This document shows positions 1 through 12,514 of a stretch of 64,000 nucleotides of DNA, in pieces. Under the pieces are notes generated by a model. It was not told the DNA's origin. It did no database searches and worked only from the letters and a program-made list of their open reading frames with translations. This DNA comes from Cymbidium sinense (Eukaryota > Streptophyta > Magnoliopsida > Asparagales > Orchidaceae). The stretch covers positions 17,639,908-17,703,907 of the forward strand of contig CM038222.1 of the NCBI GenBank assembly GCA_021442155.1. Reading direction: 5' to 3'. Both the position numbers and the translations under genes were made by a program. Position 1 is the first letter of the stretch. The number at the start of each line of letters is the position of its first letter.

Positions 1-310
1 AATAACTAAAATAAAAAATTAAAGTAAATAAACCTAAACCTACAGATTTACTTACCTTTTTTAAAAAAAAAACCTTAAAGCCTAAATCTTAAACCCTAAT
101 TCTACAACTCTAAACACTAAACCTTAAACCCGAAACCCTAAAACCCTAAACCCTAAACCCTAAAATCATAAACCCTAAAACCATAAATCCTAAACCCTAA
201 ACCCTAAACTCTAAACACAAAACCCTAAACCTAAACATAAAGTAATTAAATAAATAAAAATAAACCTAAACCCTAAATCTAAATAAACCTAAACCTAAAC
301 TTAAACTAGA

Positions 311-801
311 AGAATGGGTAGAACCTTGAAGGGTAGAAACACCACCTTCAACCAGAGTCAGTTTAGATCTGGCAGTGTAGGCAAAGGTGGAGGCGGCGAT
401 TATCATAGTGGTGGTGAGCGATCTGGATGTGCTGGTGGATATGGAGGTGATGGTTGGAGCAGTGGTGGTTATTGAGGCAGGAGGAGTGATGGTGGTTACA
501 ACTATGGTCATGGCGGAAGGAGAGATCGGGGAAATAATGGTGGATCCTGCAGTTCGAGAGGCCAGGGTAGTTTTGATGGAAACTAGAGAAACTGAAGGAC
601 GATCGATCTAATCTGCTGCTTAACGAACTATGTCTTTACAGTAGAGAGGATTCTAGTTATCAATGGTTTTTTATTTTCTCTAGGCATGCTCATTTTTCAT
701 ATATGTTGTCAATTATATCTAAGATAACTTAGCGTGTTAGTTGGCTGATGAAATAAAAAAGAATAAATGTTGAATATGAATTTGTTTTTTGTTTAAAAAA
801 A
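311..801 (+). pseudogene. GRP retro-fragment L1 (type A): 3' part of a glycine-rich RNA-binding protein mRNA
   Basis: The fragment begins inside the last strand of the RRM (matching NGQNLDGRNITVN of plant glycine-rich RNA-binding proteins). It continues through the Gly/Ser/Tyr-rich tail to a degenerate form of the usual GNWRN C-terminus, then a 3' UTR of about 200 bases and a short A-tract at 794-801 next to CCCTAAA repeats. It is broken by a +1 shift near 327-331, an in-frame TGA at 473-475, and TAG at 584-586 in place of Trp in the terminal WRN. The first two-thirds of the protein, including most of the RRM, is absent. Long frames here in other phases are rich in Val and Met because GGT repeats are read as GTG, and they are not real. 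Family members bind RNA in cold and stress responses; this copy should encode nothing functional. Confidence 0.82.
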
Positions 802-1019
802 TCATAAACCCTAAACCCTAAATCAAACCTGAACCCTAAACCTAAACCCTAAACCCTAAAAATACTAAACTCTAAACTCTAAACCCAAAACTCTAAACCC
901 TAATACCCTAAACCCTAAACCATAAACCCTAAAACCTAAACACTAAACCTTAAACCTTAAATCCTAAACCAAAAACCATAAACCCTAAACCCTAAACCCT
1001 AAAATCTAAACTCTTAAAA

Positions 1020-1300
1020 CCAACCATAAATGGCAGCCTGCACTAAACCAATGATAAAACCCTAACCTCTCTAAACCTACTGCTAAATCTAAATACAAAC
1101 TCACAAATAAAACCCTGAGCCACAAATCCTAACCCTAAACCTGCCCTTTTAAAAAAAGCCATAAACCATAAATCAAACTCTAGCCATCTATAAACTATAA
1201 ACCCACTAAACAACCCTGACCTACCAATCCTACTCTCTAACCTGGGCCTTGCACACTAAGCACAGGCCTGGCCCAAACCCTAAATCCTTAACCCAAACCC
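1020..1300. repeat. C-rich variant patch inside the left array
   Basis: The heptamer decays here into CCTG/CCTAC/GGCC-containing variants (for example the CCTGGGCC and GGCCTGGCCC stretches at 1240-1275). It is the counterpart, in the opposite polarity, of the GGGCCCAGG-rich patches in the right array. I see no gene in it. Confidence 0.5.
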
Positions 1301-1556
1301 TAAACCCAAACCATAAAACCCAAAAACCCTAAAGTAACTAAAAACCCTAAACACAAGCTAAATACGAAACCCTAAACCCTAAACCGTAAATCTAAACCCT
1401 AAACCCTAAACCCTAAAATCATAAACCCTAAAACCTAAACCATAAACCCTAATGCTAAACCCTTAACACTAAACCATAATCCCTAAACCTTAACCTAAAG
1501 TAACTGAATAAATTAAAAATTAAACCTAAAGCCTAAAACTCACTAAACATAAACCC

Positions 1557-2047
1557 TTAGAATGTACAAAATCTTGACGGTAAGAACATCACCGTCAACT
1601 AGGCTCAATCTAGACTTGGCAGTGGAGACAAATGCGGAGGTGATGGTTATCATAGTGGTGGTGGGGGATCTGGAGCTGCTACTGGATATAGAGGTAGTGT
1701 TCAGAGTGGTGGTGGTAATGGAGGAGGGAGGAACGATAGAGGTTACAATCATGGTGGTGAAGAAGGGAGAGAACAGGGATATGATGGTGGATCCCATTTC
1801 TGGAGAGGCAAGGGTGGTTCTGATGGGAACTGGAGAAACTGAAGAACGGCCGATCCGATCTACTGCTTATGGAACTGTCTCTTTACATTTGAGATGGTTC
1901 TAGTTATCTAGGGTTTTTTATTTGCTCCATGCGTGATCATTTTTTATCTTTGTTATATCACATATCTTAGAAAACTTGGTCTGCTACTTGGTTGATGAAA
2001 TCAAAAAGAGGAAATATTGAATCTGAATTTGTTCTCTATTAAAAAAA
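1557..2047 (+). pseudogene. GRP retro-fragment L2 (type B)
   Basis: Reading in the GRP frame from about 1561 gives NVQNLDGKNITVN, then a stop at 1600-1602 where family members have Glu. After that the Gly-rich tail is uninterrupted to GSDGNWRN and a TGA at about 1839-1841. It begins at the same codon as the other copies and has a 3' UTR of about 200 bases ending in an A-tract at 2041-2047. Compared with type A it keeps the Trp of the terminal WRN and lacks the TGA in the middle of the tail. The shared internal TAG links it to copies L4 and R3. It is a 5'-truncated, non-coding remnant. Confidence 0.85.
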
Positions 2048-2289
2048 TGTTAAACCCTAAATCCTAAACTAAAAATTGAACCATAAACCTATAACCTAAA
2101 CCCTAAACCCTAAACCATAAAAACCATCAACCCTAAACATAAACATAATACCTTAAACCCTAAACACTAAACTCTAAAACCTAAAAACTAAACCCAAGAG
2201 CCTAAACCCTAAACCCTAAACCTTAAACCCAAAATCCTAAACCCTAAACCCTGAACAGTAAAAAGCTAAAAATCTAAACCTAAACTAAA

Positions 2290-3945
2290 TTAATTAAATA
2301 ACAAAACCTTAACAAAAATATAATAAATAAGAAAACCTAAACTAAAATAAAATAATAAAATAAAATAAAATAAAAATCTAAACTAAAAATTAAACTTAAA
2401 CTTAAATTTAAAATGGAATAAAAATAAAAAATAAAAATAAAAAAGCTCCCTTACCCTAAAACTAACCCTAAACCCAAAACCTTAAAACCCTAAACCCTAA
2501 ACCCTAAATCATAAATCTTACAACCCTAAACCCCAAACCCTAAATCATAAACCCCAACTAAACCCTAAACTAAAACCTAAACCTAAATAAAACCTAAACC
2601 TAAACTAAATAAAATAAAAATAAAATAAATAAGAAAACCTAAACCTAAATAAAATAAAATAAATAAAATAAAATTAAATAAAAATAAATTAAACCTAAAC
2701 TAAATAAATAAATAAATAAAAAATAAAATAAATAAAAAATTAAAATCTAAAATAAATAAAATAAATAAAACTAAACTAAACTAAAATAAAAATAAATAAA
2801 ATAAAATCTAAACCTAAAATAAATAAAAAAAATCTAAAAATAAAATAAAATAAAATAAAACTAAATAAAACTAAACCTAAAAAATAAATAAAAATAAAAC
2901 TAAACCTAACTAAAAAAATAAACCTAAAATAAAAAAAAAAAAAAACTAAACCTAAATTAAAATAATAAAACCTAAACCTAAACCTAAAATAAATAAATAA
3001 AATAAACCTAAACTAAATAAAATAAAATAAATAAAAATAAACTAAACTAAAAAATATAAACCTAAACTAAACCTAAAAAATAAACTAAAATAAACCTAAA
3101 AAATAAATAAACAAAAGAACTAAACTAAACTAAAATAAAAAAAATAATAAAAATAAATAAAAATAAACCTAAACCAAAATTTAAAAAAAAAAAATTAAAA
3201 ATTAAAACCTAAAATCCTAACCTAGAACCCTAAACAAACCTAAAACTATCCTAAACCTAAAAAAACTTAAACTAAATAAAACCTAAAAATAAAATAAATT
3301 TAAAAAAATAAAACCTAAATAAAATAAATAATAACATAAAATAAAACCTAAACTAAACAATAAACCTAAACTTAAAACTAAAAAAAATTAAAATAAAAAA
3401 TAAAAACTAAACTAAAATAAAATAAATAAAAACCTAAACTAAACTAAAAAATAAAAATAAAAACTAAGTAAAATAGCAACTAAACCTAAATAAAAATTAA
3501 ATAAACCTAAACCTAAAATAAAATAAACTAAACTAAAATAATTAAAACCTAAACCTAAAATTAAAATAACTTAACCAAACCCAAAACTAAATAAAATAAA
3601 ATAAACTAAAAATAAACCTACACCTAAGGGAAAAAAAACCTAAAAATACACCAAAAATAGAAACCTCAAACCTAAACCTAAAAAAAATATAATAAAAACC
3701 TAAACCTAAAAATAAAAATATAGGATAAAAAAATAAAACTAAATTAAAAAAATAAACATATAACCTAAACCTAAACTAAATAAATAAATAAAAATAAAAA
3801 CATAAACTAAAATAAATAAACTTAAAATAAATAAATTAAAATAAAAAATGAACCTAAATAAAAATTAAAAAAATAAACTAAAATAAAAATTGAACTAAAT
3901 AAACTAAATAAACCTAAACCTACTAGTTTACTTAATTTTTTTTAA
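2290..3945. repeat. AT-rich ATAAA/CTAAA stretch of the array
   Basis: About 1.6 kb made almost only of TAAA, ATAAA, CTAAA and CCTAAA words with very little G. A canonical CCCTAAA island lies at about 2450-2570. It ends at a landmark motif near 3925. No gene. It looks like telomere repeats that lost C residues, or a distinct satellite monomer. Confidence 0.8.
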
Positions 3946-4274
3946 GAAAAAACCTAAACCTTAAACCCTAAATCCTAAACACTATGCCTTAAAACCTAAA
4001 CCCTAAAACAAACCCTAAACCCTAAACCTATAACCCTAAACCTACAATCCTAAACCCTAAACCCTAAAACCCTAAACCCTGAACCCCAAAGTAACCCTAA
4101 ACCCTTAACCCCAAATCGTAAACACTCTAAACCCTAAACAAACCCTAAAACCTAAGATAACCCTAAAAACCCTAAACCCTAAACCCTAAACCTTAACCAT
4201 AAACCCTAAAACCCTAAACCTTAAACCCTAAACACTAAACTATAAACCTTAAACCCTAAATGCTAAAAACTAAA

Positions 4275-4885
4275 AAGCTAAACCTTAACTAAATAAAATT
4301 AAAAATAAAATAATAAAAAAACATATACCTAAATAAAATAAAAACTAAACTAAAACCTAAACTTAAACTTAAAAATAAAAGAAAATAAACTAACAAAAAT
4401 AAACTAAAATAAAATAAATAAAAACCTAAACTAATTAAGAAAATAAACCTAAGAATAAAAACATAAAATAAAGTAAATTAAAAATAAAAAATAAAATAAA
4501 CTTAAAATAAAATAAAAATAAAAACTAAATAAAAACCTAAACTAAAAAACTAAACTTTAAAATAAAACCTAAAAATAAATAAAAAATAAAACTTAAAATA
4601 AACACCTAAAATCTAAACTTAAAAAAATAAAATAAAAACCTAAACCTAAACCTAAAAATAAAAATTTAAACCTAAACCTAAAGAATAAAATAAAAATAAA
4701 ACTCAACTTAAAACTTAACTTAAACCTAAACCTAAAAAATAATCTAAAATGAAAAACTTAAACTAAAAAAGTAAACCTAAAATAAGTAAACTAAACTAAA
4801 TAAAAATAAAAAATAAACCTAAATAAAAATGAAAAATTAAATAAACTAAAATAAAAAATTAAAGTAAATAAACCTAAACCTACCG
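4275..4885. repeat. AT-rich ATAAA/CTAAA stretch ending at the landmark near 4885
   Basis: Same composition as the stretch at 2290-3945. Its last 60 bases match the first 60 bases of the window, which marks the junction of successive higher-order units. Confidence 0.75.
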
Positions 4886-5127
4886 ATTAACTTAATTTCT
4901 TTTTAAAAAAACCTTAAACCCTAAATCCTAAACTCTAATTCTACAACCCTAAACACTAAACCTTAAACTATAAACCCTAAACCCTAAAACCCTAAACCCT
5001 AAACCATAAAATCATAAACCCTAAAACCCTAAATCTTAAATCCTAAACCTAAACCTAAAGTAATTAAATAAATAAAAAATAAACCTAAACCCTAAATCCA
5101 AATAAATCTAAACCTAAACTTAAACCA

Positions 5128-5617
5128 GAAGAATCGACAGAACCTTAATGGTAGAAACACCACCCTCAACCAGGCTCAGTTTAGATCTAGCAGTGTAGGC
5201 GAAGGTGGAGGCAGTGGTTATCGTAGTGGTGGTGGGGGATCTGGATGTGCTGGTGGATATGGAGGTGGTGGTTGGAGCAGTGGTGGTTATTGAGGTAGGA
5301 GGAGTGACGGTGGTTACAACTATGGTCGTGGCGGTGGGAGAGATCAGGGATATAATGGTGGATCTTGCTGTTTCCAGAGGCTAGGGTAGTTTTGATGGGA
5401 ATTGGAGAAACTGAAGGATGATCGATCTGATCTGTTGCTTATCAAACTATGTCTTTATAGTAGAGATGATTCTAGTTATCAATGGTTTTTTATTTGCTCT
5501 AGGCATGCTCATTTTTCATCTATGTTGTCGATTATTTCTAAGAAAACTTAGTGTGTTACTTGGTTGATGAAATAAAAAAGAAGAAATGTTGAATATGAAT
5601 TTATTTTTTGCTAAAAG
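5128..5617 (+). pseudogene. GRP retro-fragment L3 (type A)
   Basis: This copy starts at the conserved NLDGR segment (aac ctt near 5141). Its in-frame TGA at 5291-5293 sits at the same codon as the TGA of L1. A frameshift near 5375-5385 disrupts the last part before a recognisable end (GNWRN-like, stop at 5412-5414). The 3' UTR has the same word order as L1 (a TTTATTTGCTC-like block near 5489 and GTTGAATATGAAT near 5588) and ends in a short A-tract at 5613-5616. The shared TGA shows that L1 and L3 descend from one already broken copy. Confidence 0.82.
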
Positions 5618-6084
5618 AATCATAAACCCTAAACCCTAAACTCAAACCTGAACCCTAAACCTAAAACCTAAACCCTAAACCCTAAACCCTAAACCCTAAA
5701 CACTAAACTCTAAACTCTAAACCAAAAACTCTAAACCCTAAAACCCTAAACCCTAAACCCTAAACCCTAAAACCTAAACACTAAACCTTAAACCCTAAAT
5801 CATAAACCAAAAACTATAAACCCTAAACACTAAAACCTAAACCCTAAAACCTAAAGTAACCCCAAACCCAAAAAATCCTAAACCCTAAATCCTAAACATG
5901 AAACCCTAAGCCCTAAATCCAAACCCTAAACCCTAAACCCTAAAATCATAAACCCTAGACCCTAAACCATAAACCCTAATGCTAAACCCTTAACACTAAA
6001 CCACAAGCCCTAAACCTTAACCTAAAGTAACTGAATAAATTAAAAATTAAACCTAAAGTCTAAAACTTAATAAACATAAACCCT

Positions 6085-6573
6085 TAGAATGTGCAAAACC
6101 TTGACGACAAAAACATCACCATCAACTAGGCTCAATCTAGATTTGGTGGAGGCAAACGCGGAGGTGATGGTTATCACAGTGGTGGTGGGGGATTTGGAGG
6201 TGCTGCTGGATATGGAGGTAGTGGTCAAAGTGGTGGTGGTAATGGAGGAGGGAGGTATGACAGAGGTTATAATCGTGGTGGTGATGAAGGGACAAAATGA
6301 GGATATGATGGTGGATCTCACTTCTAGAGAGGCAAGGGTGGTTCTGATGGGAACTGGAGAAACTGAAGAATGATCGATCCGATCTGCTGCTTATGGAACT
6401 GCCTCTTTACATTTGAGATGATTCTAGTTATCCAGGGTTTTTTATTTGCTCCATGCGTGCTCATTTTTTTATCTTTATCGTCGCTCGTATCTTAGAAAAC
6501 ATGGTCTGCTACTTGGTTGATGAAATCAATGAGAGGAAATGTTGAATCTGAATTTGTTCTCTGTTAAAAAAAA
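6085..6573 (+). pseudogene. GRP retro-fragment L4 (type B)
   Basis: Frame from 6088: NVQNLDDKNIT, stop TAG at 6127-6129 (the same codon as in L2), then a long Gly/Ser/Tyr tail with two further stops near its end, and GSDGNWRN with TGA at 6364-6366. The 3' UTR ends in eight A residues at 6566-6573. It lies about 0.95 kb downstream of L3, just as L2 lies about 1.25 kb downstream of L1, which defines the A-B pairing of the left higher-order unit. Confidence 0.85.
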
Positions 6574-6789
6574 TGTTAAACCCTAAATCCTAAACTAAAA
6601 CCTGAACCATAAACCTATAACCTAAACCCTAAAAACCCTCAACCCTAAACATAAACATAATACCCTAAACCCTAAACACTAAACCCTAAAACCTAAACAC
6701 TAAACCCTAAACCCTAAACCCTAAACCCTAAACCTTAAACCCAAAATCCTAAACCCTAAACCCTAACCCTAAACCCTAAAAAGCTAAAA

Positions 6790-7890
6790 ACCTAAACCTA
6801 AACTAAATTAAATAAATAACAAAACCTTAATAAAAATATAATAAATAAGAAAACCTAAATTAAAATAATTTATAAAATAAAATAAAATAAAAACCTAAAC
6901 TAAAAACTAAACCTAAACCTAAATTTAAAATGGAATAAAAATAAAAAAGCCCCCTTACCTTAAAACTAACCCTAAACCCAAAACCCTAAAACCCTAAACC
7001 TTAAACCCTAAACCCTGAACCCTAATCATAAATCATACAACAATAAACCCCAAACCCTAAATCGTAAACCCTAAACCAAAACCCTAAATTGTAAACCCTA
7101 AACCCTAAAGCCCTGAAAACCTAAACCTAAACTAAATAAAACCTAAAAAAAATAAATAAGAAAACCTAAACCTAAATAAAATAAAATAATAAAATAAAAT
7201 AAAAACCTAAACAATAATCTAAACCTAAACTTAAACCTAAACCTAAACCTAAAAATAAAATAAATAAAAATTAAAAATTAAATTGAAATAAAATAAATTA
7301 AAACCTAAACTAAACTAAAATAAAACCTAAATAAAATATAAGACTAAACCTAAAATAAATAAAAAAATCTAAAATAAAATAAAATAAAATAAAAACTAAA
7401 TAAAAACCTAAGCCTAAAAATAAGTAAAAAATAAAATCTAAACCCTAACTAAAAAAAACCTAAACCTAAAATAAATAAAAAAACTGAACCTAAACTAAAA
7501 TAAATAAAACCTAAACCTAAACCTAAAATAAACTAAACCTAAACATAAACCTAAACTAAATAAAATAAAATAAACTAAAAATAAACCTACAGTAAAACAA
7601 ATATAACCTTAAAATAAACCTAAAATAAAAAAATAAAAACCTAAACCTAAAAAAAATAATCAAAAGCTAAACCTAAACCTAAAAAAATATATAAATAAAA
7701 ATATATCTAAACTAAAATATAAATCTAAACCTAAACCTAAACCTAAAAAATAAACTAAAATAATCCTAAACTAAAATAAAAAACTTAAAATAGCTAAACT
7801 AAACTAAATAAAAATAAAAATATTTTGAAATAAACATAGAAAATAAAATAAACTAAATAAATAAAATAATCCTAAACCTAGCAATTTACT
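6790..7890. repeat. AT-rich ATAAA/CTAAA stretch ending at the landmark near 7890
   Basis: Same type as above, with a canonical island at about 6950-7110. The stretch before that island, near 6944-6990, closely repeats 2441-2490, with an offset of about 4.5 kb. Confidence 0.75.
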
Positions 7891-8059
7891 TAATGTTTTT
7901 TAAAAAGGAAAAAATTGAAAAAGAAACTCCTAGACCCTTAACCCTAAACCCTAAAACTAACCCTAAACCCTAAACTCTAAAACTGTAAACCCTAAACCCT
8001 AAACCTTAAACCCTAAAAGCTACAAGCCTAAACCTTAAACCCTGAAAATCTAAACTAAA

Positions 8060-8710
8060 TAAAACCTAAAAATAAATTAAATTAAAAAAATAAATGAAAT
8101 AAAATAAAATAATAAAATCTAATAAAACCTAAACTAAAACCTAAACCTAAAATTATAACCAAAAAAAATTAAAAAAAAATAAAAACTAAACTAAAATAAA
8201 ATAAATAAAAACTTAAACTAAACTAAAAAATAAAAATAAAAACTAAATAAAATAGCAACTAAACCTAAAATAAATATTAAATAAACCTAAACCTAAAATA
8301 AAATAAATTAAACTAAAATAATTAAAACCTAAACCTAAAACTAAAATAACTAAACCAAACCCAAAACTAAATAAAATAAAATAATTTAAAAATAAACCTA
8401 AACCTAAGGTAAAAAAACCTAAAAATACACCAAAAATAGAAACCTCAAACCTAAACCTAATAAAATATAATAAAAACCTAAACTTAAAAATAAAAATATA
8501 AAATAAAAAAATAAAACTAAATTAAAAAAATAAACATATAATCTAAACCTAAACCTAAAAGTAAATAAAAATAAAAACATAAACTAAAATAAATAAACTT
8601 AAAATAAATAAACTAAAATAAAAAATAAACCTAGATAAAAATTAAAAAAATAAACTAAAATAAAAATTGTACTAAATAAACTAAATAAACCTAAACCTTT
8701 TAGTTTACTT
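8060..8710. repeat. AT-rich ATAAA/CTAAA stretch ending at the landmark near 8700
   Basis: Positions 8401-8700 repeat 3621-3930 almost word for word, including the non-telomeric phrase ATACACCAAAAATAG. This shows real segmental duplication of the AT-rich sequence. Confidence 0.75.
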
Positions 8711-9089
8711 AACTTTTTTTAAAAAAACCCTAAACCTTAAACCCTAAACCCTAAACACTAAGCCCTAAAACCTAAACCATAAAATAAACCCTAAACCATT
8801 AACCCTAATCCTTAAACCCTAAACCCTAAACCCTAACCTTATTTGTAAAACCTAAACCCTAAACCCTAAAACCCTAAACCCTAAACCCTAAACTAACTCT
8901 AAACCCTAAACCCTAAATTATGCCTAAAAAATAAGCTAACCATAAAAACACTAAACCCTAAAGGCAAACAAATAAACCCCAAACCCTAAACCCTAAATCA
9001 TAACCCTAAACCCTAAACCATAAATCCTTAAACCCTAAATCCTAAACCCTAAGCCCTAAATCCTAAACCTTAAAAACTTAAAAACCTAA

Positions 9090-9870
9090 ACCTAAACTAA
9101 TTAATACTTAAAAAGAATATAAATAAGAAAACCTAGACCTAAATAAAATGAAAATGTAAACTAAAAACTAAACCTAAATCTAAAAATAAAATAAAATAAA
9201 CTAATACAAATAAATTAAAGTTAAATAAAAAAAACTTAAACTAAACTATAAAATAAAATAAACCCTATGAATAAAAAAGCTAAATAAAATAAAAACTAAA
9301 TGTAAAATAAAAATAAAATAAACCTAAAATAAAATAAAATAAAATAAAAAATAAATAAAAACTTAAACCTAAGAAATTAACCTTTAAATAAAACCTAAAA
9401 ATAAATTAAAAAAAACCAAAACCCTAAACTAAAAAAATGTAAATCTAAAATAAAAATAAAATAAACAAAATAAAATAAACCTAAACCTAAACTAAAATAA
9501 ATATAACTTAAACCTAAACTTAATAATATAAAATAAACTAAAAAAAAACCTAAACCTAAACTAAAACCTAAAATAAACCTAAAATAAAACCTAAAACCTA
9601 AACATAAAATAAAAAAATAAAAGCCTAAATCTAAACCTAAAATAAAAATAAAACCTAAACCTAAATAAAATAAAAAATAAAGCTAAAAAATAAACCTAAA
9701 CCAAAGCCTAAACCTAAAAAATAAACTAAAATAAAAAACTTGAACTAAAATAAATAAACCTAAAATAAATAAACTAAATTAAATAAAAAATAAACATAAA
9801 TAAAAATAAAAAATAAAAAAAGAAAAAAAATTAAAATAAATAAACTAAATAAACCTAAACCTACCTGTTT
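9090..9870. repeat. AT-rich ATAAA/CTAAA stretch ending at the landmark near 9868
   Basis: Same composition as its neighbours. It is followed by canonical CCCTAAA repeats (9890-10263) and GRP copy L5. Confidence 0.7.
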
Positions 9871-10263
9871 ACTTAATATTTTTTAAAAAAAACTATAAAC
9901 ACTAAATCCTAAACCCTAAACCCTAAACCTTAAAAGCATAAACCCTAAAACCATAAATCAAAAACCCTAAACCCTAAACCCTAAACCCTAAACCTTAAAC
10001 CTTAAACCATAAACCCTAAACCCTAATCTAAAACTAAACCCTAAGGCCTAAACAATAAATCCTAAACCCTAAACCCTAAACCTTAAACCCTAAAAGCATA
10101 AACCCTAAAACCCTAAACCCTAAACACTAAACCCTAACCCTAAACACTAAACCCTAACCCCTAAACACTAAACCCTAAACCCTAAACCAAACCCTAAAGT
10201 AACTAAATAAATTATAAAATAAACCTAAACCCTAAAACCTAATAAACCTAAACCAAAACTCTA

Positions 10264-10737
10264 TGAATGGAAAAACCTTGACAATAGGAACATCACCGTC
10301 GACCACGCTCAGTTTAGATCTAGCGATGGTGGCATAGGCAAAAGTGGTGGTTATCGTATTAGTGGGGGATCTATAGGTGTTGGTGGATATGGACGTGGTG
10401 GTTGGAGCAGTGGTGGTTATGGAAGCGAGGAGCAGAGGTTACATGGTGGGGAGGGAGATCGGTATATGATGGTGGATCCCTCTACTTGAGATGCTGGGGT
10501 GATTCTGATGGGAACTATTGAAACTAGAGGATGGTCGATCCGATCTAGTACTTATGAAACTATGCCTTTACAGTAGAAATAGTTCTAGTTATCTAAGGTT
10601 TTTGATTTACTCTATGCATGCTCATTTTTTTTATTTATGTTGTCACTTGTGTCTTAGAAAAATTGGTGTGTTACTTGGTTGATGAAATTGAAAAAAAAAA
10701 GAAATGTTAAATTTGAATTTATTCTCTATTAAAAAAA
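10264..10737 (+). pseudogene. GRP retro-fragment L5 (type A position)
   Basis: The most decayed left copy. It retains MNGKNLD (from 10263), the Gly-rich GGYGRGGWSSGGYG block, and a remnant of the end (DGNY then TGA near 10520). The 3' UTR keeps the block with TTTACTCTATGCATGCTC and ends in seven A residues at 10731-10737. Several frameshifts are present. It is the last telomere-associated GRP copy before the array is cut by element E1 at about 10826. Confidence 0.75.
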
Positions 10738-12514
10738 TAAACCAAAAACCCCAAAACCCTAATCTTAAACCTGAACCCTAAACCTAAAACCTAAATCATA
10801 AGCCTAAAACCCTAAACCCTAAAAATCATTATTTCTTACTTTTGGAGCAAGTTCTCAACCTCTTCTTCTTAGTCCTATGAGACTTTTAGACACTAAAACT
10901 TCCTTAGTCATAAGACACTTCTAGAAATTAGGTGAACACTTAACCTAAATCTAAAGACATAGAAGGGTTAACCATAGCCTTAAGGATTAAAGAGACTCAC
11001 CTACTCTATGGCCTAAATCTGACCTATGTTCACCTTCTCAAACAAAACCTCAAATTCAATTCAAATATCAAAATCCAAATTCAAATCCAAATCAAATGAT
11101 TGAAGCCCATGATCGAATCTAAAATCAAAATCCTTCTTAATCCCTATGATTTATCTTATGTGCTTAGACTTAGCCAAATCCAAATCAATCCAAATTCAAT
11201 TGATTTTCTCAAATATCAATTCAACCCTTTAATCAATTTATCATATTCAAACTCAAACTCAACTTCAAATCATGATCCAAACCTAAATTCAAATCAAATC
11301 AAATCAAATCCATATCCAAACTCTTAAGCCAATTTCATGGACTTAACAAAATCTCATCCAAATCAAACCTAACTAAATTAATTTTCTCATAAATTAGTCA
11401 ATCCTTCAATCATCACTTCAAACCATACCAAAATCTACAATCAAATCAATCAAGCCATGGTCAAACCTAACCTAACCCATTTGACTCAAGATATTAAAAT
11501 AAGCTCCAAATCACCTAAGTCCAAATAAAATTAAATTAAATCACAATTAAACAAAATTAAATTGAATCAAAAAAAGGAAATCAATGCATAAACAAAAATA
11601 GACTAAAAAATAAACCATGAAGGGACACAAAATAGCAAATAGGTCAGTCATTTGACCTAGAGTTGACCAACATGGGCTTCACTAAGTCAAAAGTCAACAA
11701 ATTAAAATTTGATCAAATTGAGTCGCTCTAAAGACTCAAATTCATCAAATGAACATATTTGAGTCTAAAACTAAATAAATATAAATTTAATGAAGATCCA
11801 AATGGGTTGATTTTGCCACCTAACCCAAGTAGACCCAAATGGATCCTATTAAATTTAAATTCAAATTGAATTGAAAATTAATTTAAATCAAACATCCAAA
11901 ATCATTTAAGCTTTATAATTAGATAAAATTTAGCCAACCATTGGGTTTAATCTAATAAATTTTATCATTTAACTCAAATAAGTCCAATGTGGCCCATTAA
12001 GTACATTTTTTGTCAAAATAGGCTTAAATATAAATCTACATCAAATCAAGTGAGATCAATTACTCTAAATCATCTTAAACACATAATTGAACATGAGTGT
12101 AACCCAAACACACCATAATTGAGCCAAATGGATCATTTGAATCAATTAAGCCCAACTAAAATAAAATATAATTAGCAAGCCAGTCAACCTATAAAAATTT
12201 GAAAGTCAACGATATACCAAAAAAACAATCAACATTATCATTGTATAAATAAAATAAAAATATAATTAAATTTGAACATCAAATATAAATTTAATTAAAA
12301 TTATGTCAAAATAATTAACTATTAGATAAATAATAAATATACAATTTGAATAATCAGTAATTACAATATATATAATTTATAAACTTTATTTAAATTAAGA
12401 CTATAATATCAAAATTATTAAAAATTATGAAGATTTATAAATAAAAAAAAGAATAACTCTAAAAATAATAAAAACAAAAAAAAAATTCCATCCTTAGTCA
12501 CGTGAAACCACGAG

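Larger units (their letters stand above)
1..10825 (+). repeat. Left telomere-like satellite array (CCCTAAA polarity), higher-order unit about 4.9 kb
   Basis: Degenerate copies of the plant telomere heptamer in C-rich orientation, mixed with ATAAA/CTAAA-rich stretches and five GRP pseudogene fragments. Perfect heptamer runs reach only about five units (for example near 5665-5700 and 6695-6730), so this is not an active telomere end. A landmark motif (consensus ACYAGTTTACTTAAT, then a T-tract and an A-tract) recurs near 48, 3925, 4885, 7890, 8700 and 9868, where AT-rich sequence changes to canonical CCCTAAA. Landmark positions 48, 4885 and 9868 and type-A GRP copies at 311, 5130 and 10264 give a repeat of about 4.8-5.0 kb. 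Long stretches of one unit recur in the next, for example 3621-3670 with 8401-8450 and 2441-2490 with 6944-6993. The array stops at about 10825, where element E1 begins. Confidence 0.93.

Noticed and set aside
1..300. A true chromosome end at the left edge
   Set aside because: No long perfect heptamer run; the repeats are degenerate, mixed with pseudogenes, and continue as a higher-order repeat.
266..511. Thr/Ser-rich antisense frames over the GRP copies (also 1543-1797, 6067-6321, 47271-47519, 60220-60450)
   Set aside because: They are antisense shadows of Gly codons (ACC/TCC) and have no start context or independent conservation.
1562..1903. Val/Met-rich 113-codon frame over GRP copy L2, and similar frames at 387, 6089 and 60398 (minus)
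   Set aside because: It is the Gly-rich tail read one base out of phase (GGT as GTG). The correct frame gives recognisable GRP sequence with stops.
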